Assembly (NCBI GenBank): GCA_023159155.1
Contig: JAJNNX010000026.1
Span: forward strand, 1-64,000
From: Ustulina deusta
Taxonomy: Eukaryota > Ascomycota > Sordariomycetes > Xylariales > Xylariaceae
Reading direction: 5' to 3'
Length of the DNA stretch: 64,000 nt
The translations under genes were made by a program, and so were the position numbers. Each line of letters opens with the position of its first letter. The first letter of the stretch is position 1. Of this stretch, positions 1 through 13,933 are shown piece by piece. The notes under the pieces were generated by a model, which was not told the origin of the DNA, did no database searches, and worked only from the letters and a program-made list of their open reading frames with translations.

Positions 1-3000
1 ATTTACTACTACTCCTACTTATTATATCTAGTGCTACCTACTTTAAATAATATTTTATAGTTTTAAAATTTTATTTATATAAAAAATAATAGCTATATAA
101 AAAATATAGCTTTTTATAGAAATTAGGCCTACTAAGCCCTTATATAAACTTTTATATAAATATATAATATTTTTAGTTTTTATTTTTGTATAATAATTTT
201 TAGTATGCTTAATAGCTAATATGTTTATTATATAATAACAAAAAAAGTACTATTATTGCTGCCTTGTTTATTAATATTATATCTAGGTATTATTATTAAA
301 TATTTTATAAACGTTTAAACTAAGTTTATTTGCTAAAAAGCTATTTTTGGGCTATTTGGTCCAAAGTTAAAAATAGTATTTTTGCTTTGTATAAATAGTC
401 TGTGCAGCAGTTACTACTACTATATTAGGGTATTATTTTTAGTGTATTGTTAGGTTTTAAGTTTTTAAAAAGTATGTGTAATGTTTGTGTCTAGCGCTTA
501 TATAAAACGTAATGCTTCAACTATAATTAAAAAAAAAAGAAAAGTTTTGTTTAAAAAGAAGGGGAGTAGTTATATATTAGCTTTTTAAAGTATAATAAAT
601 TTTTATATTTTTTTTATATTTTTATATTTTTTTTATATATTTTTATTTTTTTTAATACTTATATATAATGTTTACCTTTTTTATATATAGCCTAGTTATT
701 AGCTATTTTTTATTATATAAATATATTTTTTATAATTTTTTAATAAATATTTTAACTTATATAAATAGCTTATTAATAAAATTAAAGTTTTTAATACTTA
801 GTTTAAAGTATATTTAATAAATATATTTATTAAATTATTTTTATTATTAATTTATTATATTTTAGAAATTTTGTTTTTTTATATAATTTTTAAAAAACAT
901 ACTATTAATTATTAGGTTTTTTTTTATATTATTTCTAACTTAACTAAACAATTATATAATAATTTTAAGTTTAAATATAAAACAATAAGTATTAAAAATA
1001 AATTAAATATTTTTATAATTTTTAAAAAAATTATATAAAAAGTAATAATATTATTAAAGCTATTTATTATATTATATAATTTGCTAACTAAAATACTTTA
1101 TATAATTTGTTTATATTTGCTTAAATTCTAATATATAATATTTTTTTTAATTTTAAAGTTTAAATTTATTATATTTTTTATATAAGTTTTAATTACTAAT
1201 ATAATAATAAAGCTAAATTAAAAAGTTATATTTATATTATTTATAAATAAGCTATTTATAAAAATAAATAATTTTATATAATAAAAATTAAATAAAATAA
1301 ATATAAGTTCTTAAATTAAGTTGTTTTTTTACTATTTAATCTATTTGTTTAATATTTTAATATTATATAATTATAGCTTAGTTATTTAAGCTATAATAAT
1401 AAAGTTATGTATAGCTTTTAGTCAGTATATACTACTAATATATATTTTTTAAGCTTATTAAAAAATATAAGCTTAAATAAAATTTTTTATATAAAGGTTA
1501 ATTTTAGATAAATTTTAGTTTAGTTTTTTTAAATTATTATAATATTATATTTATATAAAAAAATCTTTTTATTATTAAACTCGATTAAGTAGTTAAAAGA
1601 TAGAATTTTTTTTAGCTTTATATAAAGTTTTGTTTATTAAAATTTTTCTTTTTTATATATTAAAAAGTTCAAAGTTGCAAAACTTAAAATATTATTTATT
1701 TATATCTTAGTTATTTTAAAAATATCTAGGCTATTATATATAAATAATAAACATAAGTTATATATAAATATTTATATTCTAAGTTTTTTTTAGTAGTATT
1801 AATAATAAGTTTTAAACTAGTATAGCCTAGATTTAGCCAAGCTATAGAAAAGTTATATAATTTATAAAATAGTTCTTAAAAAATATTTATTTTTTAATTC
1901 TAAAAATAAACAGGTATAAATATTATATAATAGCTTGTTTTCTAACTAGATATAAACTTAGGTAATATTTCTAAGCTTATATAATATTTTAAAATTATAT
2001 ATAAAAATAAGTCCAAAAGCTAAAATTAACTATTAATTTATTTATTAAATTATTAATAATTAGGTTAGGATTATATTTTTTAAATATTATTATATCTTTA
2101 TATAACTAGTTTTAATTTTTTGTATAGCTTAGTATTTTTTTTTTTACTTTTTATATAAAGCAAGATTTAAAAATATGCTTTTTTTTATATATATTTAGAT
2201 TATATATAATAAATTTAAAAATACTTTATATAATAAATTTATTAATTTTTATTATATTTAATTTTTTAAATAGTTTTTTAGAAGTTATAATAATCCTATT
2301 TATATAAAGCTTAGTTGCTAGCTTAAAGGCTTAATATTTCTTTATAGTTAAAAAGGTCTATAATATTTAGGTATTATATAATAAGTATATAATAGGTTTT
2401 TTTTTTAGCTAGTTATGTTTTTTTTATATTACTATTAGTTATATTAATTATATATTATTATTTTTTATATTTTTAGTTTAAGTATTTTTTATATAATAGT
2501 ATAGTTTAACTTATATATAATAAAAATATATTAGCCCGTTTATTAAAGCAATAATTATATCTAATCTTTTAATTGTTTTGATTTTATATAGGCCTTTTTA
2601 TTTTTTTTTCTTTTTTTATACTAAGACTTCGCTATAAAAAAAAATATAAATATATTGTGCAAAAATAGTCTATTTTATTCTTTAATTGTATAGTTAATTT
2701 TAATTTTTATATAGTTTTTATATAATATTTTTATTATGTTTTAAATAACTATTGTTTTTTTTATAAAAGATAGAAAAAAAAAAAAATTTTTATTAATACG
2801 TAAGTATGCTTTAAAAACAAAAAAAATTAGTATAAAGCTGTTTAGTCCAGCTATATTGTTTAATATTTTAATTACTATTTATAAAATTGATTTATTATTT
2901 GTTTATATATTAATTTTTTTTTCAAAAATATTATATATATATTTTAATAATTTATATATTTGTTTTATTTTTTTAATTATTTAGTATGCTTTAATAAACA

Positions 3001-3959
3001 TTTTGTAGCATTATATATTTATTATTTTTATATATTTTTAAATTTGTTTAATAAAAAATTTATTTTTAAGTTATATATAATATTATTAAAAAGTTTTTAG
3101 TAAATATTAATCTAATATTTATATAATACTTTTTATATATTTTATATAAATATACATTTTAAAAAAATAAATATTTAAAATAATATTATAATATTAATTA
3201 TATATAGTATATTTTGGTTCCTTATTTATATAATATTTATAATTATTTTATAATTAAATTTATAGTTATTTTTAATTATAAACTTAAAGCAGCGTAAAGC
3301 TTTATTATATGTTTAGCAATAATAATAAAACTTTTAGATTTTTTTTAAAATTAGCTGCTTAATTTTATATTTTATATAAATTAATATTTTATATAGTCTT
3401 TTTATACAAAAATATTTAAAATATTTATATAAGTACTATTGTTTAACTTTAGTAAAATAGCTAGCTATTTTATATAAATAAATATTAAAAAAAAAGTAGT
3501 TTTATTTATATATAATAAAAAAGGTATTTTTATTTTTTTATATAATAATATTTTTTATATTATTAAAGTAAGCTTTTAAGCAGTTTATATTTTTTAATAA
3601 AAATAAAAACAAAGTAAAATATTTAATATATAAAAAATTATATAACTAATTTTATTATTAATTTTTATTGTATTAATTAAAGTTATTATATAACTTTTAT
3701 TAAAGCTTATTTTAGCTATTTTAAGTATTTATATAATTTTTATATTAGGGTTTTTTTATATATATGCTTTTATTTATAGCTTTTCTATAATTAAAAACTT
3801 TAAAGCACTTATATCCTAAATAATACTTTAGTACTTTATATAATACTAATTGTTTAATATAAATTAGTTTAAGAGCTAATTTATTATTATTGCCTAGATA
3901 TTTTTTTAAGTTACATAATATATTATACTATATTTTTATTATATATATTAGAATTTCTT

Positions 3960-4020
3960 TTTTTTTTTTTTATAAATCTAAATAACTTTTTTATAAATCT
4001 AAATAACTTTTATATTTAGC
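3960..4020. repeat. short tandem duplication in the AT block
   Basis: A unit of about 20 bp containing TTTATAAATCTAAATAAC occurs twice in direct succession after a poly-T run. It is probably slippage within low-complexity DNA. Confidence 0.5.
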
Positions 4021-6549
4021 AAAATAAATAAAAAATTTTACTAAAATTAGTTCACTATTAAACATTATTTTATATATATTAAAATATTAGCTTTTTATAT
4101 AAGTCTTTTTTTTAAAAATATAGTTTATTAACTAATATTTTGTTTTTAATAAACAAAACATTTTTTGTTTATATAAATATTTTTTCAAAAATAAATATTT
4201 ATATAATTTTAATTAAAGTATTATTTTTAAAAATTACAAAAATATTATTTAGTATTTTTATATTATATAGAGTAGCAATTAGTATAATTATATTTCTTGT
4301 TTATATAGTAAATATTTTTTACTTTTTGTACAAAATATTTGTTTAATAGGTTGCTTTTAATTTAGAAGCAGAAACAAAAGTTAAAAAAAAAACTTTTAAA
4401 TATAAGTTTTTAAAAAATAAATATTATTTTAAATTCTGGCATATTTCTATATATTTATATAATAGTTATATTAAAGTATATTTTTTTTAAATATTCTATT
4501 CTAACTATTTTTTATATTTTGAATAGCTTATTAATTATAACTTTTAATACTTTATATAAAAAAAAGTTTTTTTTTTTGTTTATATATTTATATAAACATA
4601 ATATTAGTTTAATCTATTTAATACTAGTTATAGTTTGTAATTATATTAAAATATAAGTTTATAGTATTATATATTTTTTTTTATATATAATTAGAACTAA
4701 TATAATATATATAGTAATTTTTTATATAATTAGTTAAAATAACTAAAAATATTATATAGAACTATTTTTCTATAATTTTTATTTTGTAGTAAAAATTAAC
4801 AAACTATTATATTTTATTATAAAGCAGATTATATAGCTTTTTAAAATCAATTTTTTTTTATTAAATTTTTAAAAATATTTAGTATTTTATTACTAAAATA
4901 ATCCTATTTTAGATATTATACATAAATAGGATCTGAATATAAAATATAAATATTTTTATATTTAGTATTATATCAAATATTAGTTGCCTAAAAGTTTATA
5001 AAAAGTATTATAGAACTAGGTATTCTATTATATATTAGAAGTATAGCATACTTCTAGTTTATATAGCTAGGTTATTAATTAGTATAAAAAATAAATAGCG
5101 TTTTATAATTAAAAATATTTTTTAAAAATATACTTTTAGTCCTTTATTATTATATAATAATATATTATTTTAGGTTAAAAATCTTTTTTGATTTTATATA
5201 TAGAAATCTTTTTAGAATTATGTTTTAGTTTTAGAAATAAATACTATAGAACTATTTTATTATATAAAAAAGTTTTTATTATTATAGTTTTAACTAAAGA
5301 ATTATTAATTTAGAATAAAAAACATTAATAATATTTAAAATTATTATATAAAAAATTAAAGTTTATATATTAGAATATATTTGCTTTTTATAAATTATAC
5401 AATATAGTTTTTTTTTAAATGTTTTATTAGCTTTTAGTCTAAAATATTTTTTATATAAAATATATTATATATTTTTATAATAATTTTATTATTAATTATT
5501 TATAGTATTTATAGTTTAGCTAACTTAATATTTTTTATTAATATTTTTTAAAAGTTTTTTAGTTTATATAAAATTTAATTATACTTAATATATAAATATA
5601 TAACCTATATATTAATTTTTTTTTTAGTTATTATATAAAAGTTATATAAAGTATTATTATATATATAAAAATTAATTTTTTTTTATATAGTAACTAAAAA
5701 AATACTAGTATGTTTAGCAATCTTTTTAGCTATAAACTTATATAGAAAGTTGGTTAAAAATATTAGAGGTTATTTTTTAAAAGCTTTAGTATTTTTATAT
5801 GTTTGCTTCTAATAGCTTTTATATAATTAGTTATTATTTAATATATTTATAAATATAAAAAATAAAAATAAAAAAGTTTAATTATAATATAAATTTTTGT
5901 ATAGTTTATATAATAATAATCAGGGGATAGCATAATTATGCGCTATTAATTATATTTTTATATAAAAACTAAGCTAAAATACAAATAAATAATTAATTTC
6001 TTTTTTTTGTTAGCTTATTATTAAAAGAACTAAAATATAATATAAAATATATGGTCCGTACAACCAAATTAAAATTCTGTTTTTACTTTTGCTAATCTAT
6101 ATTTTTTACCTAAAAATACTAATTAGTATTAGGTAGCCAGAAAGTATAATATTATATGTAACAAAAAAATAAAATAAATAATTATATATATTGATCTATC
6201 TTTCTAACTATCTGTACAAAAATAAGACCTTTATATAAAAGATTCTTATATAGTAAAAGAATTTTACATATATATACCGCCTATACAATTAGACCAATTA
6301 GCTAATTGCTAGTATTATATAAATAGTCTTATACGCAGTTAGTAGTAGCCTTGTGTGTAGTTAACACTATTATTACAATAGTTATATATTTATATACTTT
6401 TTTTTTTTTAGTTTATATTTATAGATTTTTTTATTTATAAGATATTATATCTATTACCATATTTTTTTTTCTAGGTTAATAAATAATTAAAAAGTTATAT
6501 TTAAAAAATAAAAATGCCTATTTAGCTTATTTTAAATTAAAGTATTATT

Positions 6550-7640
6550 TTTTACTAAAGTATTCTAACGCTTTATAGTCCATAAAAACTAAAAAATAGT
6601 TATAGTTACTAATTAGTTCAGCTTACTACTTCTTAAGTACTAAAGCTACTACTAGTATCTCTTTATTATAAATACTGTAGTTTAATTCAGCATTATATAT
6701 AGTTTTAGAATAAAATATAACAAGGTACTATTTATTACTATATAACTAGAACATAGCTCCTACTACTATACTATCAAAAGCGTTTATTTTTATTTTAGTA
6801 AATAGCTTATAATTAAAATGTTTAAAAGTAAGGGTTAATATCAAGATTTTTTTTAGTTTTTAAAAAGCTTTTTTATATTATTTAGTCTATTTAAACAATA
6901 TTTCCTTTTTTATTAAATAATTAAAAAGAACTGCTATTCTATTATAAACTTTTATAAATTTTTAGTAAAAATTATAAAAACTTAAAAAAAATTAAACTTT
7001 TTTTATAGTTATAAATATTTTTTAGTTATATATTATAATAATTTTAGCTAAATTAACCTATATATTTTTAGTATTAATAATATATCTAAAAAACTTAGTT
7101 TTAGTTATATAAAATTCTAACTTTTTAAGGTCCGTTTATAAACTAATAGATTGCAGTTAAATAAGGACTTTTTTTATATATATTTAATATTTTTTTAAAT
7201 TATCAAAATAAATAAGAATATTATTTATATAAGCGCTATAAAAATTATCTAAATAATCAAACAAAATATTATTAATATATTTCTAAAATATAAAAAAACT
7301 ATTAATAAAACTAAACAAAAAAACATAATAATAATATATATTATAATAAATATAAAACGTTATAAAATCTTTCTATTCTAAATATATTTATATATAATAA
7401 AAAGCCTGCCTTATATCAATTTTAATAAAAATTTTAGCTTTAAAAATATATAACAAAGTCTTTTTAATTAATAGTAAAAAATACCTATTTTTTTAGTAAT
7501 CTTGTTTAATTTATAATAATTTCTACAAAAGCAAAGTCTATTATAGAGTTTTTTTATAAATAAAACAAAAGATATAAATAGGGCGTTGCTTAGCTTAATA
7601 AATCTTTTATATAAATTATTAATAAAATATTCTCTTATAG
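6550..7640 (-). pseudogene. RIP-decayed Ty3/Gypsy retrotransposon pol (RT and RNase H)
   Basis: On the minus strand, short pieces of Gypsy-type polyprotein can be read in the expected order. Near 7,470-7,600 there is the segment that precedes the RT palm and ends LNKITKK. Near 7,395-7,440 there is AKIFIKIDIRQAFY, matching the usual AK(I/F)FTKLDxRxAF block. Near 7,190-7,275 there is DYLDNFYSAYINNILIY, matching DYLDxFxxxYIDDILIYS. Near 6,555-6,600 there is VFMDYKALEYF, matching the RNase H motif VFTDHKALEYF. The two catalytic aspartates of YIDD read as asparagine, as G-to-A changes would produce. Stops interrupt every frame. Integrase would be expected to the left and gag/protease to the right, but I could not read them reliably. 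This element cannot encode a working enzyme. Confidence 0.75.
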
Positions 7641-10600
7641 TTTCTAATTTATTTAATAATATTTTATATTTAAAACTATAACTTAAGTTTTTTAAAAATT
7701 TTATATTTATAAATTCTATCTTGTAGTCTATTTATAAGTAGTAAGATAGTAAAATATTAGAATTTATTTTGCTAAAAATATAAAAAAAGTTATAGTACTC
7801 TAAAGATATAAGTTCTAAGGCTTTTTTTTTTTTTTTTTTTGTTTTTTTTTTTTAAAAATAGTTCTTTTTTTGATTTATATTTCTTCATTATTTTATTTAT
7901 TTAATAAATACTAATAATTTATATATTTTTATAAAAATTATCTTTTTGGATTATTTTTTTAAATATTATAGTATTTATTATAATATACTATAGTTAATAT
8001 TTATATTAACTAATACTATTATGTTTTAGCTAATATATGCTAGCAGTATTAGATTATTAATAAGAAAATTTGTATTTTTTAAACTTTTGTTTTTTTTGTT
8101 CTTTTTTTGTTTTTTTTTTTTTTTTATAAATAGACTTGGGTAAAAAAAAAGAGGTATTATATAGGTTTCTTTTTATTTTAGCAATATTCTTTATAGTTAA
8201 ATTATTTTTTTTTAGAATACTAATATAAGGTTATTATATAGTATTATATACCTAATTGCACTAGTTTATAGCTTGCTATTATTTCTTTTAGCGTTTTATA
8301 TCTTTTTTTAATTTTATATTTTTATATTATATATTTATTTAAAAAAAAAATATAACAATTATTCTTTAGCATTATTTATTACTAGGTTATATTTATAATT
8401 AGGTTTAGTTAATAAATCTAGCAAAAATACTAGTTTATTTTATTAATAGTTTAGTAAGATATTATAGGTTTAGAACTATAGTTTGCTAAAAATAACATTA
8501 TATTATATATTTAATATAAATATTAAGATCTATTAGAAAGTATAGCTTTAAATTTTTAAATTAATTAATAATACTTACTTAATTAATTGCTAACTTTTGC
8601 TGTTATAACTTATTATAAAGCATAGCAGTATTTCTATTATAATAAGTTATAGTTATTATAGGACTTTTTTAGCAAAACAAATATTTATAAATATATATAG
8701 TTTAGCTTTTATATTTCTAAAAAAATTATAAGTTATTAAAAATAATTTATTACTACTTATAATATAAATATATAAAAAGGGCTTTTTTTTAAAAAACTTA
8801 TTTATTATATTTTTTTTTTATAATCTAAAAATATACTTTTTAAATAGAAATCTATTTTATTTAGGGTTATTTTTTTAATAGTTTAATATAGTTTTTATTA
8901 AAACTATTTTTTAGAATAAGTATATTTAGTCTGCTATATTTTGCAAGTATAATATTTACTTGGGCTTTATAGTTAGCTGCTATGCCAGCTTTTATTAAAC
9001 AGTTTTTTAATATATATTTTTATTACTTATAATTAAAGCATTTTTTTTTTAAAATTAACTTTTTTATTTTATCATTACTAATTTTAGGGCTTTAGACTAC
9101 AAGTGCTATATTATCTTTTATACTTGCTTTATTTTTTTAGTTAGTATTATTATTATTTTTTGTATTGTTTTTAGCTGCAATAAAAATTTATTTTTTAGCT
9201 TTATAGGCTATATTTTTTTTTTAGTTGCTAATATTTAACTAATAAATAATTTAAGTAATATACTTTATATAAACATTAAAAATAATATTATTTTTTAAGT
9301 ACTTAGATATAGTTTTATTATAAAAACAAATTAAAAGTTGATTTTTAAGTTTTTTATTTTATTTTTTTTTATCGAAACATATTTTACTAGTAAGTTAGAT
9401 AAAGTTATTTTTAAACTTAAAAAACTTATTTAAAGACTTACTTTTAAAAAATAACTCTTTTTATTTTTTTTTAAATTTAGTAGTTTTATTAATATTATAA
9501 TAACTATTTTAGAAATAAATCAATAGTATTATAGAAGTTTTAATTTAATTTAGATAAATATTTTTAAAGTAAAACTATAAGCTTTTTGCAGTTTTTTTTT
9601 TAAAATAGAACTTAATATCTATTATTTTTACAGCATTATTAGCAAACCAATCTTTATTAGTAAAAAAGCAATTCTTTATACTTTTATATTATATTTTAAA
9701 CTTAACTTTGTTTTTTGCTACGTTATTATAAAAAGTAGTTATATATACTTAAGCAGTTTTATAGGACTTTTTTTTAGTTTGTTCTAAGTATAGAATTAAC
9801 TAACGTTAAGCAATTAAGTCTATTATATGCTAATTTATTTTTATTATTTAATCTTATAAACTATTATGCTAAATAGTTATTATTTTAAGTTTATTTAAGA
9901 GTTAATTAATAGTTTGCTGCTGGTCCGTTTATTAAAAAGTATTTATATAACAAATTAAAAAACCGGAGTTACTAAACTCAAACTTAGCAAGTTATACTTA
10001 AAGATCTTTAATTAAAATCTTTTAATTAGTATTTTTATTAGTACCTAAATTAACAAAATATTTACTTTATTTAAAAAAGCTTATTATATTATTTTTAGTT
10101 TTTTATAGCAATTTATATAGATCTAAAGCATATTAAACATTAGTAATTATTATAATGTTTTATAGCTTAAACTTTTATTATAAAACTTTTAAATAATCTA
10201 AAATAATATTAAAAGTAGCCTAATTTATAAGTTTTTTAAATATAAGGATTATTTGTTTTATTTTTAAAATAATTATACTAAAAAAAAAAAAAAAATTTTT
10301 TTTTTTTTAATATAAGCTATTATATACTAGTTAATTAAGTTTATAGCTTTTTTATTAAATTTTTTTTGCTTGTAATAGTATTAATAGTTAATAAAAACAA
10401 AGTTAATAATAGCTTACTTAAATTTATTACTTACTTAAATAATAATAGATTATTTATTTTTATTATTATTATATCTAACTATAATAGATTAATTAAACAA
10501 AAGTTTTTATATAAATAATATATCTAATAATTATTATTATATATTAGAGCAAAGTTTTTTATTAGGTTAAAGTATACCTTTTTTAAGGTTATCTAATAAA

Positions 10601-12517
10601 AAATGCACGCTCTTTTAAAGTTTGCGCTATACTACCAACACAAAAGCTAGGTCCTAGCAGATAGTTTAGGGTTATAATAAGTAGTTATAATATATACTAT
10701 ATATAAATTGTTTAATTATTCGGGAAAATATTTAAAAGTAGTCCTAATATGTTTTATAAAAGTAATACTTAGATTATTACGTATTAAGCAATTATAAAAA
10801 GCAAATCTTTATTCCAAAAGCAAACTTTGCATTAAAATCTAAATATAAAAAAAAAAAAAAGCTAATTTTATAAAAATACGTTACAGGTTTTTTATAAATA
10901 GATTAGTAAAAAGTATAAGCAGCTGTTAAATAAGTGCCAGGTGCTAGCCAGGTATAAGTCATATAACCTGGGAATTAAAAATTGCGGTTTGTATGGCTTG
11001 TAGGTTACAGCCACGCTGCTGGCCACCAGCCACCATACCATAACTATAATTTTAAATTAAAACTATGTTTAAACTTTTGGTTTTAAAAAAAATAGTATAA
11101 CGGTTAATATAGTTTTAGCAAAACTTGCAAGAACTTTAGACCTATATAGCAATAAAATAAGAAGTTTATACACGGACTAACTTATAATTCTATAGCTATA
11201 TATATAAAGTTTATATTTATTTATTTTGTAAACTCTGATTTTTTTTTTTTTTTTTTTTTTAGCTTAAAGTTTTCGTCTATAGTATTAATAAACTAGCTAT
11301 AGAAGCTTTACTCGACTAATCGTGACATATAGTATAGTTTATAAAAAAATAAGCTATATTTTATTTAAAAAATAAAGCTATAAAAAGTTATTATTTATAT
11401 ATAAATTATAATTATTATATATTAATATAACTTATATATTATTAAAATAGCTTTAAATAAATAAAATAAAAATATTAATAAGCTAATTAATAGTAATAAA
11501 GTTATAAGTTTATTTATTAAGCAAAGTTTTAAACTACTAGTTTTTAAATAAACTATAATTTATATTTAAAAACTATTAATTTTAAATATTAACTTTTTTA
11601 AAAATAAGCAGTAATAATAAAGCAATATTTTTACTACTAATATATTTAAAAAATATTATTTATTTATTTTTTTTAATATTTTTTTTAAAGCTATATATAT
11701 TAAAGCTTTATAAATAACTTAATAATTTTTTTTTACGCTTTAGCTAATATTTATTTTATTAATATTAAAAAATTGTTTTAAAAATATATTTGCTAGTTTA
11801 AAAACTTTAAAACATTTAAAAAATAGTTTAATATTAGCTATAGTTGTTTTATTAATATATAAATAGCTAATAAATATTAATTTAGCAGTTTTTAATTTAA
11901 AATTATAAAAAAAAAACATATATATTACAACTTTTTAAATATTCTAGGGTTTCTAAAAACTAATAGTATATATTTAGTTATATATTTAAATTTAATTATT
12001 AAAAACGCAAAGCTTAGCTTAGTTTAACTTATAGTTTAATTAGCTAGTTTAGTTTTAAAATATATAAATAAAATCTAAAAATATTTATATAACTATTTTT
12101 TAATTAAAATATTATTAAAGCAGTAATATATATATAACCAGTTAATATTTTATTAAATAGCTGCTTATTTTTATAAAGTACTAAGTTAAGCAGTACGAAC
12201 TGTAGCTGCTGCATACTATTAGTTGCTATATAAAAGCATTGCAATAAAAAAAAATTAATTCTAAAGAAAAAAAAATATAAAAAAAACATAAGAACTAAAC
12301 GTGGTCGTGTTATTTAACAATTTTTAATTGAGGTAGTTAGGGTCAGTAGCGCGTTTTTAGCTGGGTTGCGATGGGGTGGTTCGCAAGGGGGGGTGTTAGC
12401 TTACAGGCTGTCAAAAGCCTACAAGCATCACCGGAAAAATAATTCCATGCCCACCCCAGAAAGACTAATTGTAGGCATTCTGGCCCTACAACTCCAAAAA
12501 GAGTGAACGAAAAGCAA

Positions 12518-12910
12518 CTAATTTTGGTTATCGATAACCTCTCGCAACTCCTCAAGAATTTGGTAGGAATCCTTCGCATAGGCGGTGATAGCAGCAGCAG
12601 CGGGAGGAGGAGGAGGAGGAGGAGGAGGAGGAGGAGGAGGAGGAGGAGGAGGAGGAGAAGGAGGAGGAGAAGGAGAAGGGCGAGCCGTAGAGGCGGCCTC
12701 TGGCGCACCCGTGGGAGCTAGAACACCAGAGTTGGCTTCCTGCCAATTTATCACTGTCCATCCTAAGCATGTTAGCAAGCTTGACCGCCATATGGCGGAA
12801 CATGAGCGACATAATATGAGATCACAGGTTTTCCGTGAACATACACAGGCAAGCATACAGATATTTGTAAAACAAAGTATGAGCAGGGATAAATGATCAG
12901 GCGTAGACAT
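12518..12910 (-). CDS. hypothetical proline-rich ORF
   Basis: This is an ATG-initiated frame of 130 codons. The C-terminal half has an Ala/Ser/Pro-rich stretch, a run of about 20 prolines encoded by the triplet repeat, and a short amphipathic tail containing SYQILEELREVIDN. The tail looks protein-like, but the N-terminal part is Cys-rich and unlike any family I know. It may be a chance frame held open by the microsatellite, or the last exon of a gene whose upstream exons I cannot place. Its position at the edge of a repeat block argues for caution. Confidence 0.2.
   Translation of the reverse strand: MSTPDHLSLLILCFTNICMLACVCSRKTCDLILCRSCSAIWRSSLLTCLGWTVINWQEANSGVLAPTGAPEAASTARPSPSPPPSPPPPPPPPPPPPPPPPPPAAAAITAYAKDSYQILEELREVIDNQN
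12590..12680. repeat. GCA/GGA triplet microsatellite
   Basis: A short GCA run is followed by about 20 tandem GGA units, then by degenerate GGA/GAA triplets. The long Arg, Gly, Leu, Ser and Pro runs seen when both strands are translated all come from this repeat. Confidence 0.9.
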
Positions 12911-13933
12911 GGTGAGAAGCCTAAAATAGCAGGAGCAGGGAATAGAGATCTATTAGAAGGCAGAAATGTGTAGAATGGCCGAATCGTTTAAAAAGGCAAT
13001 AAAAACAGCAGTGCACGAGGTGTATATAGAAGGGAGAAGGCAGATGTTGCGGGAGGTGTTAAAGTATAGGTGAATAGGCGGTTAAGGAGATAAGTGGCGG
13101 TTATGGTAGCTCAGATACAACTAGGCATCTAGGTAGGATTCTTGATTAACGATTGTGATGCTGCTAATGTTGTTGCTATTATTGCTATTTATTATATAAA
13201 CCTACCTAGTCGTACCGTACTATTAAGACTAAGGTACTCGTAATGTATCTACCCGTGTAGTAGACAATACTACCTAGGTAGTCGAGGGACAGCCTTAGAT
13301 GCTTATACTCTTCCAGTCATGATGAGTTCTTGGGGTTGAAGTATATGTAGTATGCTAGGTAGTCTAGATTTCCAACTATTCTTTACTAGCCCGATTTAGG
13401 TATAATTGAAGGACCAAGAACCAAATTGTGGGGAAATTGCTAATTTAGTGGTTTTTTGTGACCAATCTAGGTGGACTACAATGCAGACACATGTCAAGAT
13501 CCATCCTCCTATAGTTAAAGCTCATACCGAGTTTCGTGATCGCTACTTTTCAATGCCCTGCAACCTGTTCTCTCCCAGGTACAACAGCCACAGTTTCTTT
13601 CGCATGTGTCGGCCTTGAGTCATAGATTGTGAAGGGATATCTGTTCTCAGCAATCATTGGAACTTCTTTCTCCTTTTTACTGCACACGTGCATCTTTTAC
13701 ATATATATCAAGGAATTTCTGCAAACATTCGAGATTATCATCCGATCCCGTTCCCCCATATCTTCCATTTCGAGGCCTTCAACGTCGATCACTCCCACTT
13801 GATTGCCTACTTCCTTCGGCCATCCAACCTTGAATTTCCTTCTACGAGCATCCGAGTCACCATCGCATCGACAGCAATTGATTGACGCGACTGCAATTTA
13901 TCCTTTCCTCGCTTACACCTCTATATAGACACC

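Larger units (their letters stand above)
1..12300. repeat. AT-saturated RIP-type isochore, gene-free
   Basis: The block is almost entirely A and T, rich in TA dinucleotides and homopolymer runs, and has no open frame longer than 68 codons on the + strand. G and C survive mainly as scattered single bases. This is the known signature of RIP acting on repeats in filamentous ascomycetes. Decayed retrotransposon coding sequence is recognisable inside it (see the entry at 6,550-7,640). The transition to normal composition is abrupt, between about 12,290 and 12,340. I see no intact gene, tRNA or telomere array. The block could be subtelomeric, centromeric or an interstitial repeat island; the sequence does not say which. 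Confidence 0.9.
12302..13933. other. border region without a confirmed gene
   Basis: Composition here is normal, directly after the AT block. The stretch holds the GGA microsatellite and one proline-rich open frame on the minus strand (separate entries). The remainder contains several TACCTAGGTA-like palindromes (around 13,130, 13,205 and 13,270) and the upstream region of the RAMP4-like gene. I see nothing else I can support. Confidence 0.5.

Noticed and set aside
4140..4346. 68-codon frame in the AT block
   Set aside because: It is composed of Ile, Phe, Tyr, Lys and Asn only, as expected from random AT-rich sequence.
12343..12896. Poly-Leu, poly-Arg, poly-Ser and poly-Gly frames
   Set aside because: All are translations of the same GGA microsatellite in different frames.
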